In this document: positions 11,203 to 22,377 of the stretch, piece after piece
How the letters are laid out: every line of letters starts with the position of its first letter
How positions within the stretch are numbered: the first letter of the stretch is position 1
Notes under the pieces: model-generated
Told to the model about the DNA's origin: nothing
Seen by the model: the letters and a program-made list of their open reading frames with translations, nothing else
The model's database searches: none
Translations under genes and position numbers: made by a program
DNA from: Helianthus annuus
Taxonomy: Eukaryota > Streptophyta > Magnoliopsida > Asterales > Asteraceae
Assembly (NCBI RefSeq): GCF_002127325.2
Contig: NC_035448.2
Location: forward strand, 126,268,561 to 126,332,560
Reading direction: 5' to 3'
Length of the DNA stretch: 64,000 bases

Positions 11203-12873
11203 GTCACCGCAATAAATGCAGAACAGAAACCGAAAGGTCGTGGGAAAAAAGAACAAACCATGCAGTGACACGTGTTCAGCGACGGTTCCGCTGACGGTTA
11301 CCACGCGCGAGTAGCCGCCCACGCGCCTGACAAAAGAGACTTTTACACTCCTGCTACAGTGCAGTGATTGTCTCGGATAGTGCAAACATCCCTTCATTTC
11401 AGCACATGTCAGGCAAATCTCACCAACTTCCACCAACTCGCACGTGCGGTCTACAACATTTCACAAAAAAGAAACGACGACAATATCCAACATGAAGCGG
11501 CATGCGGTTTCTCTGGTATACCGCATCATAACCCATACCGCATGTCGTTTTTTACATACCCCTCAAAAAAGTCAAAAATATATATCTCTACATTATGTAA
11601 AGGGGTATAACTAATATCCTCATATACCCACGAGCACACGTGGAATATGCATAGATGACACACACGAGCCCGCACAGGTTTGTCAGATACTCAGAACCAA
11701 CGTTGTTCTTTGGACTACGAAAACCGCTTCTCAGGATGAAGCCAATCGCATTCCCTTCCAACTTCTTCAAGCTTCAAATCCCTCGTGTCCGGTTCACAAC
11801 CACAAAGGGTGCGCAAACAGCTTCTCGTTAGGGAAAAGGATAAGTATGATGAGCGACTGCACATCAGCAACCCTGACTCCTGATCCTTCAAGAGCCACAT
11901 CCAAGTATAACACTCTTTTAAAGCGAGTCTTCTGTTACAAGCCGCAGACACTCATGAGTCACTGCGGTTACACATTAAGCTCCGCGATCGGTAGCTACGG
12001 AAGAGCCACAACTAAGTCATCACGCAGATGAACGAAACTACTTCAAGGAAAACTGCTTTCCATTGAAGCGTGAAGGAAAGTGGCTACAGGACAAGTGCGG
12101 ACGAGATTCCCAATCATCTAAAGGGATCTCCTTGAGCAACAAGCCAAGGAACAGTGGTAACAAGTGTGCTTATGACTTTGTTTGCCCACTTATGAGCTGG
12201 ATAGAATAAACAATGGTGGGCACAACCATGCCTATGACCATGTTTATTTGACCATTATCCAGATTCACATTGTTCGACCAAACACGGCCAAAATGACGCA
12301 AGTACCCCATGTTGTTCGACCAAACATGGCCAACAATGCAAAGGAACGAGGTAATCGCAAAGGACGTGCGGTTACTTGAGAGCTAACTGGAAGAAAATGA
12401 ACACCCCACAAAGTAAGGATCATCGTTGCATGTCCAGTTGCTGAACATAGAGCTTGAGCAAAGCACTTACAGCATTGCATCAGCTACTGCAGAGGTTACA
12501 ACTAGAGTTGCAGTTACGGATATCTTCCGTCACCGTCTCAAAGGTTGGTTCGAAACCCTGCCGAAATCTTCAGTCACGATCTCAGAGGTTGGTTCGACAA
12601 AACAACAGGCGGCACCCAACCCTGATGACATCAGAAAAAGGTAGACCATACTACCAGATCAAAACCCTAGGCTGAGAATTTCGCATTAGACGAAAATTGC
12701 TCACCGGTACGGAAGAGACGTCACATGACTCTACCGGATCCCCAGCTTGATTTTCTAGAAGCAGGATCCATCCACATGGCCTAGTATCTTCTCTAAACTA
12801 CGAACTACCTTCTAGGCACCATAGTCCAGTACTCCTCCCACATGCAACTTGCATAAGGGAGCAACACTAGACT
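11203..12873. other. Tat-1 3' non-coding region
   Basis: No credible coding region. It contains ATGCGG/CCGCAT motifs at 11496-11546 that echo the LTR hairpins, and two repeat pairs listed separately or nearby (12268-12335; GTCAC-GTCTC-AAGGTTGGTTCG copies around 12528 and 12573). It may hold the distal promoter of the antisense gene. Confidence 0.55.
12268..12335 (+). repeat. Tandem pair of about 33 bp
   Basis: TTGTTCGACCAAACACGGCC and TTGTTCGACCAAACATGGCC lie about 43 bp apart, each followed by a related A-rich segment. Confidence 0.7.
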
Positions 12874-12882
12874 AGGGGGACT
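12874..12882 (+). other. Polypurine tract of Tat-1
   Basis: AGGGGGA followed by two bases lies directly before the 3' LTR. This is where plus-strand DNA synthesis would be primed. Confidence 0.75.
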
Positions 12883-13272
12883 TGAAGGGGTATGGTCCCA
12901 GATCTCGCGTCAAGCACGACCGCGAGTGACCATTACCCTTATCAAAAAACCTCCACCAGCAAGAACTTATCTGTGTCCGTGCGGGCACGCGCGAACACAG
13001 CTGTCGAATCCAATCTGTCAAGTGATGGGAAAATAAAGATAGGCATAAGCGATGCGGCCTAGCACCGCATCCTATGAATATCTCCTTACCTTGTGTATGA
13101 AAACGGGTGTACGCATAGCGATGCGGCCTCGCACCGCATCCTGTGAAAGTTTTCATCAATACAAGGGATCTGGACAACAGCAACAGTCACCACAAGTGGC
13201 GATGCGGCCTGGCACCGCATCCCGCAATCTTAGCCAGAGTCAGAACGCGGAAACATCTGTAGTTACCGCAGG

Positions 13273-13535
13273 CAGGGCTGGAAATTGGGTACCAGTTAAG
13301 ACACGATTAGACCTGTTTGACTGAAAAATACACCCTTTGACTTTTTTATTTTTTAAAATATTTAAAAGTACAATGTTAGGATCTATCATTTATTCATCTT
13401 TGTACATAAAACATAAAACTGTTTTATAAACATGAGGTAGAAAGTAGTTAAACGAGTCGTAATCATGTTTGAAACTTATATTGTGTGCGCCTTCAGAAAC
13501 CTATTAAACCTGTTAAGACACGATTTGCCAGCCTG
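13273..13535. mobile_element. hAT-like MITE in the 3' LTR
   Basis: The 5' LTR lacks this segment. The ends are CAGGGCTGG... and ...CCAGCCTG (imperfect inverted repeats that continue into AAGACACGATT / AATCGTGTCTT). The 8-bp flanks are ACCGCAGG (13265-13272) and TCCGCAGG (13536-13543), one mismatch. An 8-bp duplication and CAGGG ends are hAT features. The element is non-coding and inserted after Tat-1. Confidence 0.85.
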
Positions 13536-13766
13536 TCCGCAGGCAGCGATGCGGCGCGACACCTCATCTTGCCCACGAGGCAAGTGGGACTGACATCACA
13601 GTGCAATTGGCATCAATGGCAATCTCCTGTCAGCCCATACGTAAGCAACAGACTGACACCGCAGTAGGACGTAGCTTCACCTTCACAGCCGACAAGCCTA
13701 ACACACTTGCATAAGGGCGGCGCATCGTCAGTCATTTCACTCAACCACCCTCCTTCACTCATCGGC

Positions 13767-13774
13767 TATAAATA
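13767..13774 (+). promoter_or_regulatory. TATA box in 3' LTR
   Basis: TATAAATA at the position equivalent to 1437-1444. In a 3' LTR it could drive read-out transcription into 14050 onward; nothing coding is seen there. Confidence 0.6.
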
Positions 13775-14049
13775 CCTATCCCAAACTAGGTTTGAGGTAT
13801 CTCTTCACAACTCTCTCAGTACTACTACTATCACACTTTGCTTCCCAAGCAAATTACTGATTCTCACGCCGAAGAGTGGTAACAAGGAGCACCCCCACCC
13901 CTTCCTCCTTGTTACGAGTCACGGTGTGTTTTCCTTGTGCAGGAGACAGCCCAGCTGACGGTCAAGGCACCGATCCTCGGAAAGAAGGGATTAACCCTAC
14001 TTGACGAGACCAGTGAATTAACCTCTCTTGGTTAACCACTGTTTCATCA

Positions 14050-14054
14050 CCTTG
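14050..14054. other. Target site duplication, right copy (CCTTG)
   Basis: Identical to 897-901. It marks the end of Tat-1. Confidence 0.93.
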
Positions 14055-16168
14055 TCTACTCAAATCTATCAAGGTTTGTTCCATTGTAAATATGTGCATG
14101 CCAATCATTGGCAACTGCTAGTATGACAATATCATATGTTCACCTACATATCCGGTGAATATTAACTCAACAGTTTGAAAGGTTTCAACTGCTTGATTAG
14201 TGAGTTCAAGTGTACAAAAATAAAGATCAACTACTCTGCAAGCTCATGAGTTTCCCACCAAACCAATTGAATTTTATCATATTTACTAAACTAATGAACG
14301 GAAGATGAAAGTTGGATATGAACTTATCAAGCTTGTAGATATAAACTAAAGTTAAACTCGTAGATATGAATGTTGCATACTTAGGATGGGTCGTGTTAGC
14401 GATTTTAAAAATTAGACAAGCGAAGTATTTTTGTTAGTTTTATCTAAAAAAGTATATCGTTCTATTAAGTAGGTTAAAAGTTTTACAAATCTTTTGTATA
14501 TTTTAACGAAAAATGTAAGACTTGACGACTCATATGTTAACGTCAACAATCACTTTTAAAACTCAACCCGTGTGATGTGATCCTTCATTATCAAGTTGTT
14601 TAATTTCTTAACGATCGCATTAGATCGATCCACATAAACATTAAACAATAATTAAGCATCAATAATGGAAGTTCATTAAAGCAACAAAGAGTTTTATCTC
14701 TCCCGTTTCAACTATGATAGATACTAATCACTCAAGTTTCATGATATCATGAATACCTGACATCAAGGGCGTACCCAAGTGAAGCCTCGGGTGGCGGGCG
14801 GGCAGACGCCCCCTTTTTTAATTTTGTTTTGTGTATTTTAGAAGCAAAATTCCCGATCGCACCACTTGAAAGTTTGGTTGAACTCCTTGTTCGTATTCTT
14901 AAAAAATAAATTAATCCTAAGTCCACAACTGCCTAACATAAACATATATTAAAGCTATCTTAATACCTATTTCATTTATTTTATTAAAACAGTAAACGCT
15001 AGAGAAATTTCACATCACGCCCTTCAAACTTGATAATTAAAATAAAAACGAGGGAAAGCAAAATCACTTGTTAATTAACTTTCTTTTTATGTAGATATGA
15101 GATTAACTTGTTAAATACATGAAATTCTGCTTAATTACAAGGCAAGATTGTCTTAACGTGTACCGGAATTGCATGTTGATTTCTTTATTTTGTCATCGTT
15201 TCGTTAACAAAAAAATATACACAACAAACTTCGATTTTAGCTTTGAAAACATACCCTTTAACAAGAAATATCAAGCTTAATAGCTGGTTTTTCCGCTTTT
15301 AGATATTTTTGTATGATATAAGTCACTATACAACTTCAACCAATGTTCGTGATTGTATGCATGCATGTCACCATCTTTAGTTCACTTTTAAGACAAAAGA
15401 AGAAAATCATTTTGTCTGGTTTTTGTTAGGAACAAGAGGCCTGTAAAAAGAAACATCAGGTTGAATCATCAATCTCTTTCTGTTTTTAAAAGGTAATTTT
15501 GTATTTCAATCAAATTACTAATGACTTATCGGTTAGTTTTAATCGAAAAAGTGGTTCAAAGACCATGACCCATCAACAAACTTATCCCAAAAAGATAAAC
15601 ATTTGGGACATGCGAAGGGACTTGACCAAATGGTTGATAAAGCATATTTGGTAAAAGGGGTGGCACTCTATAGACAGGGTTGCAACCTGGTCACATTTTT
15701 TTAGCTTGGGTCATTGTCATGGTAGGTTTATCTAACACTTTGTTGTTATATACTATTTTTTTTTCATATGTTCGTTTAATATTGGTGAAACATAGTTATG
15801 TCATCATGGTATATTATTTGTTAATTTGAGGGTGGTTTGAAAAACTAGTTATATATAATGTTCAATGTCTGTTTAGTAACGCAACCCTAATTTGGTTTAC
15901 TCAACTTTCAAAAGATTAGGGAAATGATAAATTATATGTTTCTCGACTGTAGATTAATATTTGAAAGGGACTGGTTAAAGCTACAAATGTTAAGACTAAA
16001 TTCCTAGATTTGTTTAAGAGATTGGATCTTGAAGAAGTCTGCCATTTTCTTTGCAAACTAGGTAGGGATTTTTCAAAATTAAAAAATATATCAATGATAC
16101 TCTTATATAAAAGTAACTAACCTTAAGCCCCCCGCTTGTGGGCCAGGGCGCAAAACCGTACCACCCGT

Positions 16169-16200
<32 letters not shown>

Positions 16201-16829
16201 GGGGTAAGACAGTGCTAACCGAACGATGACCAAAATTGGGAAAAAGTTTAAAACAAAAACACAAATTTTTACTCCAAGTGACTCACGTGAACTAACATGT
16301 AGACGACGTTGAATTTACACCAACAATGTTATTAAAGTTTAAGAGTTGTATGATAACTTTCTTAAAGTTTAGGATAGAAAAGTAAAGTGATAGAAAGAAA
16401 ATAGTAAAAAACTAAAATGAATAAACTACAAAGGGGTGAAAATAAAAGACTTAATAAACTGAAAGACGAATTTGTTACTATTCATTGGAATGTTATGATA
16501 TTTATATTTGTACCATTTGACTTGCGGTGTTTATCTTTTATAACTACGGATGAGACTAAATGTACGCCTATATATGCTTAAGGCGCCATTGCTATAAGAT
16601 AAAATAAAGTGATGAGATGACTGTTTTAGTAAGTGACATGTGGATACATTTCGTAAAAACTATAGAGGAAGGAGTTCGTTCAACACAATCTCACCTCAAG
16701 TATGATCTTATGAACTTGTTCTTTCTTGTTTTCTTTTCTTTTTATAATGGTTTGTGACTAATTGAAATATTTTAATTACAGTACATTTCTAAAAAAGAGA
16801 ACATTTAGGCATCTTCACATTCACCAGAC
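14055..16829. other. Nongenic AT-rich region
   Basis: No ORF of note on either strand and no recognised domain. A GC-rich patch at 14770-14815 may be the end of an unidentified repeat. A GT tract running into about 17 Gs lies at 16157-16199. The base composition differs sharply from Tat-1. Confidence 0.6.
16157..16199 (+). repeat. (GT)n-(G)n tract
   Basis: Simple dinucleotide repeat followed by a long G homopolymer. The exact length is likely to be assembly-sensitive. Confidence 0.85.
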
Positions 16830-17045
16830 ATGTCCTATCCTAGATATTCTTTTGGAATACCAACTTCAAGTCAATTAGGAGGTAACAATTTTCATAATAC
16901 ATCTTTTGATACTAACTATGGTTTCATGCAGGATGCAGGAATCAGTCAGGCTATTTCCAGGGAGTCAGAGGCGTCTCTGAAAATTCACGTACCCTGTTCG
17001 AGATTGAAAAAATGTGCCCTACCGTTATGTTTTGTTATTATTTAA
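16830..17045 (+). CDS. Small unassigned ORF, possible first exon of a gene fragment
   Basis: A 71-codon ORF starts at ATG 16830. The first 40 or so residues are Ser/Asn/Tyr/Phe-rich (MSYPRYSFGI...). It is preceded by a leader with a TTACAG acceptor-like site at about 16775-16780. After about 16965 the sequence changes to a motif (GAGGCGTCTCTGAAAATTC) that looks like a repeat end, so the last 25 codons are probably not genuine. I do not recognise the protein. It could be a 5' gene fragment or chance. Confidence 0.25.
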   Translation: MSYPRYSFGIPTSSQLGGNNFHNTSFDTNYGFMQDAGISQAISRESEASLKIHVPCSRLKKCALPLCFVII

Positions 17046-17255
17046 AAAAATCAAATTAGCATTGGGCTCAATAAACCTAATTTCAAGTGGGCTAAATTCT
17101 AAACCATAAAAATGATTTGTAAATGAGCCTATATTGGAAGTGGTATGTGTTTACTGTTTAAAAAAGATAACATATACGTATCGGATTTTTTTTAAATCGC
17201 ATGCCCCTCGAAATCGCGGACCTTGTGCGGAGGTCCTCCCCGCACACCATCAAAG
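17046..17255. other. Non-coding junction before Tat-2
   Basis: AT-rich, ending in GC-rich sequence (17200-17250). Together with 16966-17045 it may be a small MITE-like element whose ends share GAGGC. That reading is weak. Confidence 0.3.
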
Positions 17256-17542
17256 CCTCCCATGCAGGGAGTTGAAGAAACTCAAGGATATGATACCCAG
17301 TGTCCTAGGAGTGGTCAAACATATTCCTGAGATTCCAGATGGAAGTCATAGGATATCTTGTTTTGCACCTCCAATCTGCAATGCAGAGATACCCAAACGT
17401 TTTCAGACCGCCAACATGAAGTTGTATGATGCTACAGCTGATCCAGAGGAGCACTTGGCACAATACAGAGAGAGGATGGAGATAAACCCCATTCCCGAAA
17501 GATTGAAGGAAGCCTGTTTATGCAAGGGCTTTGGATCCACAC

Positions 17543-17924
17543 TGTAGGATCGGTTTTGACTCCGAAACGATTGCGAAACGAATGTATGACGTGCGGAAAC
17601 TGTACACGAACGTGACCTAACACACAAGACGTAAAATAAACGTGATTCTATTAGAAATCTAACAAGAACAAGCACCTTGAACCACTTTCTCTCTCTAGAC
17701 TCTCTCTCTAGATCTAGAGCTCTCTAAACTTCAAATGAGCATAAAGTCCCTAATCTATGACATAACCTCCCTATTTATGTCCTTGGCTTTTAATGAGATT
17801 TCTCATTATTACAATTATGTCACCTTGCCTTTTAGTCTAGCTATCATTAATATAACGACTCGTTTTCTTCTGTTTCTCGCTACGGCTCGGATTGACGAAG
17901 GTGATAGACATAAGTGCAATAACA
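17543..17924. repeat. Solo LTR with 5-bp target duplication in Tat-2 gag
   Basis: A 382-bp segment begins TGTAGGATCGG and ends GCAATAACA (TG...CA). CACAC flanks it on both sides (17538-17542 and 17925-17929). Removing it and one CACAC rejoins the gag frame without a break. It is therefore a solo LTR, left after recombination between the two LTRs of a former element. The orientation is uncertain and Copia origin is a guess. Confidence 0.88.
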
Positions 17925-18753
17925 CACACTCACTGGATCGGCACTAAAATGGTTGCTAAGTCTTCCTCCTTACTCTATAACTTCATTTTCGCACATCGTG
18001 AACCTATTTAATAATCAGTTTACCTGTAGTAGAACTTTTGAAAGGTGGACTCGTGACCTATATAGAATTACCCAAGCTCGTGATGAATCCCTTAGGGATT
18101 ATGTTACTAGGTTTGATAAAGAATCCTTAGAAATCCCGAATCTTGACATTGCAACTGTTGTGGAAGCATTTAAGATGAGATTGCAAAAGGATTCTCCCTT
18201 TTATGATGACCTTGTTATGACCCCATGCAGGAACTAAGATGAAATCAGGAACATGGCCCTGAGATTCATCCGATTAGAGGATGATAAAAGGATCCAAAAC
18301 AGGTTAACTGGTTCTTCCAAACAGGAGTACAATGATAAGAAGCAAGGATCCTTCTACAAGAATAACTGATCCAAACCGTACTCCAAGCCTGACAATCAAA
18401 ATGTTCATGCAGTTGAACAAGAAGACGATGAGGAAGAATATCCTCAGATATCCGAATACTATTTTTCTGTTGATAATAGTGAACTAATGCTTGCCTTATA
18501 GAATTTAGGTGAGAAGGCAAGATGACCCAAGAAGTATGAGAAATCAGCATCCTTCAAGGACAAATCTAAATGGTGTGCATCCCACGAAGATTTTGGCCAC
18601 TTTACCGACGAATGCATTCCACTCAGAAAGGAGATAGGCTACCTCCTCAGTAAGGTTCACTTGAAAGAATTGTTTAGTAGGAAGAAATCAAGGATCAAGG
18701 ATCCCGAAAAAGTGCCGGAAAGGGCTCCTCCACCACCCGCAGATGCCCAAATC

Positions 18754-18885
18754 ATTAACTTTATTTCCGGATGATCAGATATATGTGGAACCTCATTCTC
18801 TGTAGCAAAGAGGCATGCCATTAACTTTATTTCCGGATGATCAGATATCTATGGAACCTCATTCTCTGTAGCAAAGAGGCATGCC
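18754..18885 (+). repeat. 66-bp tandem duplication
   Basis: The unit starting ATTAACTTTATTTCCGG occurs at 18754-18819 and 18820-18885 with only two or three differences. It is a late local duplication inside the gag-protease linker of Tat-2. Confidence 0.9.
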
Positions 18886-19017
18886 AAAGAAACCAAGCTG
18901 GAAAATGGACACAGGCCTATCAGGACCTCCATTCTAACTCAACAGAAAGTTATATCCTTTGATAAGGATGATTGTGTTGATATTCAAGATCCTCATCATG
19001 ATGGCTTAGTTATTACT

Positions 19018-19467
19018 TTGTTTATTGCTAATCATTTTGTTCGTAGATTCCTTATAGATGGTGGGAGCTCTGTGAACATCATTCAACTTGATGTCTTAAA
19101 GAAGATGAACATCCCGGAATCAGAAATTGTTCCGAGTTCATCGGTCCTTATAGGATTCAGCGGTGAAACGAAGAACACGCTGGGGGACATCAAACTTCCA
19201 ATCTATATCAAGGGGGTAAATTCTATATAGAAATTTGGTGTTATTGACTGTTTGTCTTGTTGCAATGTGATCCTTGGCAGGCCCTAGATACATGACATGA
19301 AAGTTGCCTCTTCAACCTACCACCAATGTGTAAAAGTACCAACCTGCTGGGGAGTAGTAAAGATAGAAAATGATCAACAAGAAGCCAAGAACTGCTATAC
19401 CTTTTCAACGAAACCGGCTTCAAAACCTAGGGCAACATAGCAATTACAACATCCTCCAAGGGATGTC
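19018..19467 (+). pseudogene. Tat-2 protease
   Basis: Retropepsin-like domain with the active-site motif FLIDGGSSVNII (about 19051) intact. The ORF runs to a TAG at 19228, just before the conserved C-terminal part, which continues out of frame with further stops (19286, 19438). It would cleave Gag-Pol. Broken. Confidence 0.8.
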
Positions 19468-20990
19468 ATGGAGGCAAGAGAACAAGACATCAAGGATGTA
19501 ATACTGGACCCTGAGGATCCAGAAATCAAAGTTTTTATAGGATCCGAGATCCTTGATTGTGTACTTCAGGATCTAGTATCCTTTCTAAAGAGAAGGAAGT
19601 CTACCTTTTCTTTGAAACATAAAGATATGACACGTATCTCTAAAGACATTATTACTCATAAATTGGGTATTGATAAACCGTTCAGGCCAATTCATCAAAA
19701 AAGAAGAAAGTTTACACCTGAAAGGAATGTCATTATCCAAGAGGAGGTAGACAAACTGTTGAAGGCAGGTATGATTAGGGAAGTTAAGTATTCAAAATGG
19801 TTAGCCAATGTGGTGGTTGTTCAAAACAAAAACGGAAAGTGGAGGGTATGTGTCGATTTTACAGATTTAAACAAGGCATGTCCCAAGGATCCTTTCCCAC
19901 TTCCACACATTGACTCCATGGTGGATCCAACAGTGGGCCATGAATTGCTCACCTTTATGGATGCTTCATCTGGATTTCAAAAAATTCAAATGGAACCATC
20001 TGACCAAGAGGATACAACATTCATGATTCCTATTGGCATATACTGTTATATTGCAATGCCTTTTGGACTAAGAAATGCAGGTGCCACTTACCAAAAACTG
20101 GTCAATATGATGTTCAAACAACAAATTGGAGACACTATGGAAGTCTACATTGATGACATAGTGGTCAAGTCCAAGAAAGCAGAGGATCATCTCAAGGATC
20201 TTGAAGTGGCATTTAACATCATTGATCAATACAACATGAAGCTAAATCCTTCAAAGTGTCATTTTGGTGTCAAAGCTGGGAAGTTCTTAGGTTATATGGC
20301 GACCAAAAGAGGGATTGAAGCTAGCCCTGAGTAGATAAAGGTGATTGTAAACATAAAGTCTCCCACCAATGCAAAGGATGTACATAGGCTAACATGAAGG
20401 ATTGCAGCCTTAAACAGGTTTATTTCAAAGTCCTTAGAGAAGTGCAAGGATTTTTATGACATTCTGAGTAAGAATAATAAATTTGAGTGGACTGAGAAGC
20501 ATGATGCTGCACTCAAGGCTCTCAAGGATTATCTATCCTCAACGAGCCTTAATGAAACAAGAGGATGGTAAACCATTATCCACTTAGCTGTTTCAGGTAA
20601 ACTGTAAGTGCCGTATTAGTTAAGGATCATGAAGGCCAATAACATCCAGTATATTATCTAAGTAAAAGCCTTCTTGATGCTGAAGCCAGTTATTCTCACT
20701 TAGAGAAGTTAATTCTCGCATTAATCATGGCTTCCACTAAACTTAGACATTATTTTGAAACTCACACTATAATTGTGAAAACTAACTTTTCTATTAAGAA
20801 TGTTCTCAAGAAACCTGAAATGTTAGGTAGAATGGCAAAGTGGGTAGTCAAGCATAGTGCATATGATATTAGATATAAACCAAGACCGCCATCAAGTCTC
20901 AAGCTTTGGCTAACTTTGTGGCTGATTTCAGTAGTGATCTACAAAGGGAAGCTGAACTAAAGGTTTAACAACTTGAAGAGACCAAGGATC
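19468..20990 (+). pseudogene. Tat-2 reverse transcriptase and RNase H
   Basis: RT is open from 19468 to 20334: VCVDFTDLNKACPKDPFPLP, MPFGLRNAGATYQKLVN and the catalytic YIDD (about 20149). It stops at TAG 20332, where the conserved wording continues (a GIEASPE*IK-type read-through). The connection and first RNase H follow in fragments to about 20990 (YYLSKSLLDAE-like, ASTKLRHYFETHTI), with frame changes near 20545 and 20890. This is the best-preserved RT of the two Tat copies in length, but it is still not part of a whole ORF. Confidence 0.85.
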
Positions 20991-21640
20991 CTTGGACACT
21001 CTTCACAGATGGAGCCTCAAATGTCAAAGGAACTCGACTAGGCATACTACTAAAGTCGCCACAGGGGGACATAATACCCCAGTCCATTGCATATTAATTT
21101 CAAACCACTAACAATGAAGCAGAATATGAAGCCTTAATTGCAGGTTTGCAATTAGCTAAGCAAATGAGGATCAGGTATCTTCAAGTGTATATAGAGTAGT
21201 TTCTAATTACTAACCATTTTAATGGCTCTTATACTGTCAAAGGCAAGAAACTAATCAAATATTTAGAAATAGTCAGGAAACTGGCAAATTCTTTTGATTT
21301 TTTCAGCTTAACACAGGTGCCCAGAGAGGAGAATGCAGAGGCAGATGCCTTAGCAAACCTAGGATCATCCTTGAAAATACAAGAAAATGTGAGGATACCT
21401 ATCATCCACATTATTTCTCCTGCAATAGAGGAAAATGAAGCAATGGAGATAGTTGAGGATACTGCAATTGTACCTAGTGATGTGCAGCCAAATTCAGGAT
21501 CATGGATCCTTCCAATTATGAAGTACATTCAGAATGGAAAAATTCCCACATGGGAGAATCCCAGAGCCTTCAGGGTTAAGGTATCTCAATTCACTATATT
21601 AAATAACATTTTATATAAAAGATCTCTTACAGATCCATAT
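20991..21640 (+). pseudogene. Tat-2 archaeal-type RNase H
   Basis: WTLFTDGASNVKGTRLGILL (about 20992) keeps the first catalytic Asp in the DGA motif. TTNNEAEYEALIAGLQLAK follows. Stops occur at about 21096 and 21197. The segment 21317-21640 is open (PREENAEADALANLGSS). It confirms that the second element is also Tat-type. Confidence 0.82.
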
Positions 21641-21642
21641 TT

Positions 21643-22377
21643 TTGTGTATTGAGGATCCAGAAATTCAAGAGGTCTTAAAGGATTTTCATGAAGAAGACT
21701 ATGGAAATCACACTGGGGTCAGAGCATTATTCTCAAGGATCCTTCGAACAGGTTACTACTGGCCTACAATGAAGAAGGATGCCATAGAATTTACAAGGAT
21801 ATGTGATGCTTGCCAAAGACATAGCAAAATCCTACATCAACCAGCAGAGCCTTTATATCCAATAATTTCCTCTTGGCCATTCATAAAATGGAGAATGGAT
21901 ATAGTAGGCAAATTCCCAAAAGCACCAGGTGGAAAAGTGTTCATGCTAGCTATGACTGACTACTTCTACAAATGGATAGAAGCATAAGCTTTTGTTTAAG
22001 TCATAGAAAATGAAGTCATATCCTTTATTAAAAGAAACATTATTACTAGATTTAAAATACCCTCTGAAATTATATGTGATAATGGATCTCATTTATTGGG
22101 AATAGAACTACTAACTTTTGTGACAACTGGGGGGATTAAGATGATTACGTCAATACCAGTCCACCCACAAGCTAATGGCCAAGCAGAATCAAGAAAAGAG
22201 ATCATCATCAACAACTTGAAGAAGAAATTAGGTTCCAAGAAAGGAAAGTGGGCTGAAGAGCTACGATATGTCCTTTGGGCAGATAGAACTACTCCAACGA
22301 ATGCCACATGCCAGACTCCATTCTCCCTAGTCTTTGAAACTGAGGCAGTGATCCCTACAGAGATGGTGGTTCGTTAA
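21643..22377 (+). pseudogene. Tat-2 integrase, N-terminal and core part
   Basis: The zinc region with CDACQRHSK is at about 21800. The core has [13 protein letters not shown] (first Asp, about 21895), ICDNGSHL (second Asp, about 22075) and HPQANGQAESRKEI (Glu, about 22160-22200). A TAA at about 21986 and a frame change interrupt it. The reading ends at AVIPTEMVV-R, exactly where the Athila LTR begins. The missing C-terminus is at 57070-57388, with about ten codons lost between. Confidence 0.85.

Larger units (their letters stand above)
902..14049 (+). mobile_element. Tat-lineage Ty3/gypsy LTR retrotransposon (Tat-1)
   Basis: Structurally complete element of about 13.1 kb. Order: 5' LTR, PBS, gag, protease, RT, RNase H, second (archaeal-type) RNase H, integrase, a long 3' region holding an antisense gene, PPT, 3' LTR. 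The second RNase H and the long post-integrase region with an extra ORF are marks of the Tat lineage. All coding parts carry stops and frameshifts, and the LTRs differ by substitutions and indels, so the copy is dead and not recent. Its target duplication is still perfect. Confidence 0.93.
12883..14049 (+). repeat. Tat-1 3' LTR
   Basis: It begins TGAAGGGG and ends TTTCATCA. It holds three perfect hairpin units (13051-13071, 13120-13140, 13201-13221) and a decayed one at 13549-13569. A 263-bp MITE (13273-13535) splits it. Without that insertion it is about 900 bp. A TATAAATA box lies at 13767-13774. Confidence 0.93.
17256..19017 (+). pseudogene. gag: Tat-2 gag (interrupted and broken)
   Basis: A Tat gag begins mid-domain at about 17256. 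It runs in one frame to 17542 (ADPEEHLAQYRERME is a typical block) and resumes at 17930 after the solo LTR with the same frame. The capsid part continues to about 18237 (FERWTRDLYRITQARDESL). Stops then accumulate at 18235, 18369, 18499 and 18523. A CHHC knuckle (CASHEDFGHFTDEC) lies at about 18578-18620. The copy can encode only fragments. Confidence 0.85.
17256..22377 (+). mobile_element. Tat-lineage element 2 (Tat-2), 5' part
   Basis: Gag to integrase of a second Tat-type element, diverged from Tat-1 and rich in GGATCC-like words. The 5' LTR and gag N-terminus are missing at 17256. The element breaks off inside integrase at 22377, where Athila begins. The missing C-terminal integrase is found 34.7 kb away at 57070-57388, in the same strand and lineage. 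Confidence 0.85.

Noticed and set aside
16830..17045. Confident host gene exon
   Set aside because: Short, unrecognised, and its 3' third is repeat sequence. Kept only as a low-confidence ORF.
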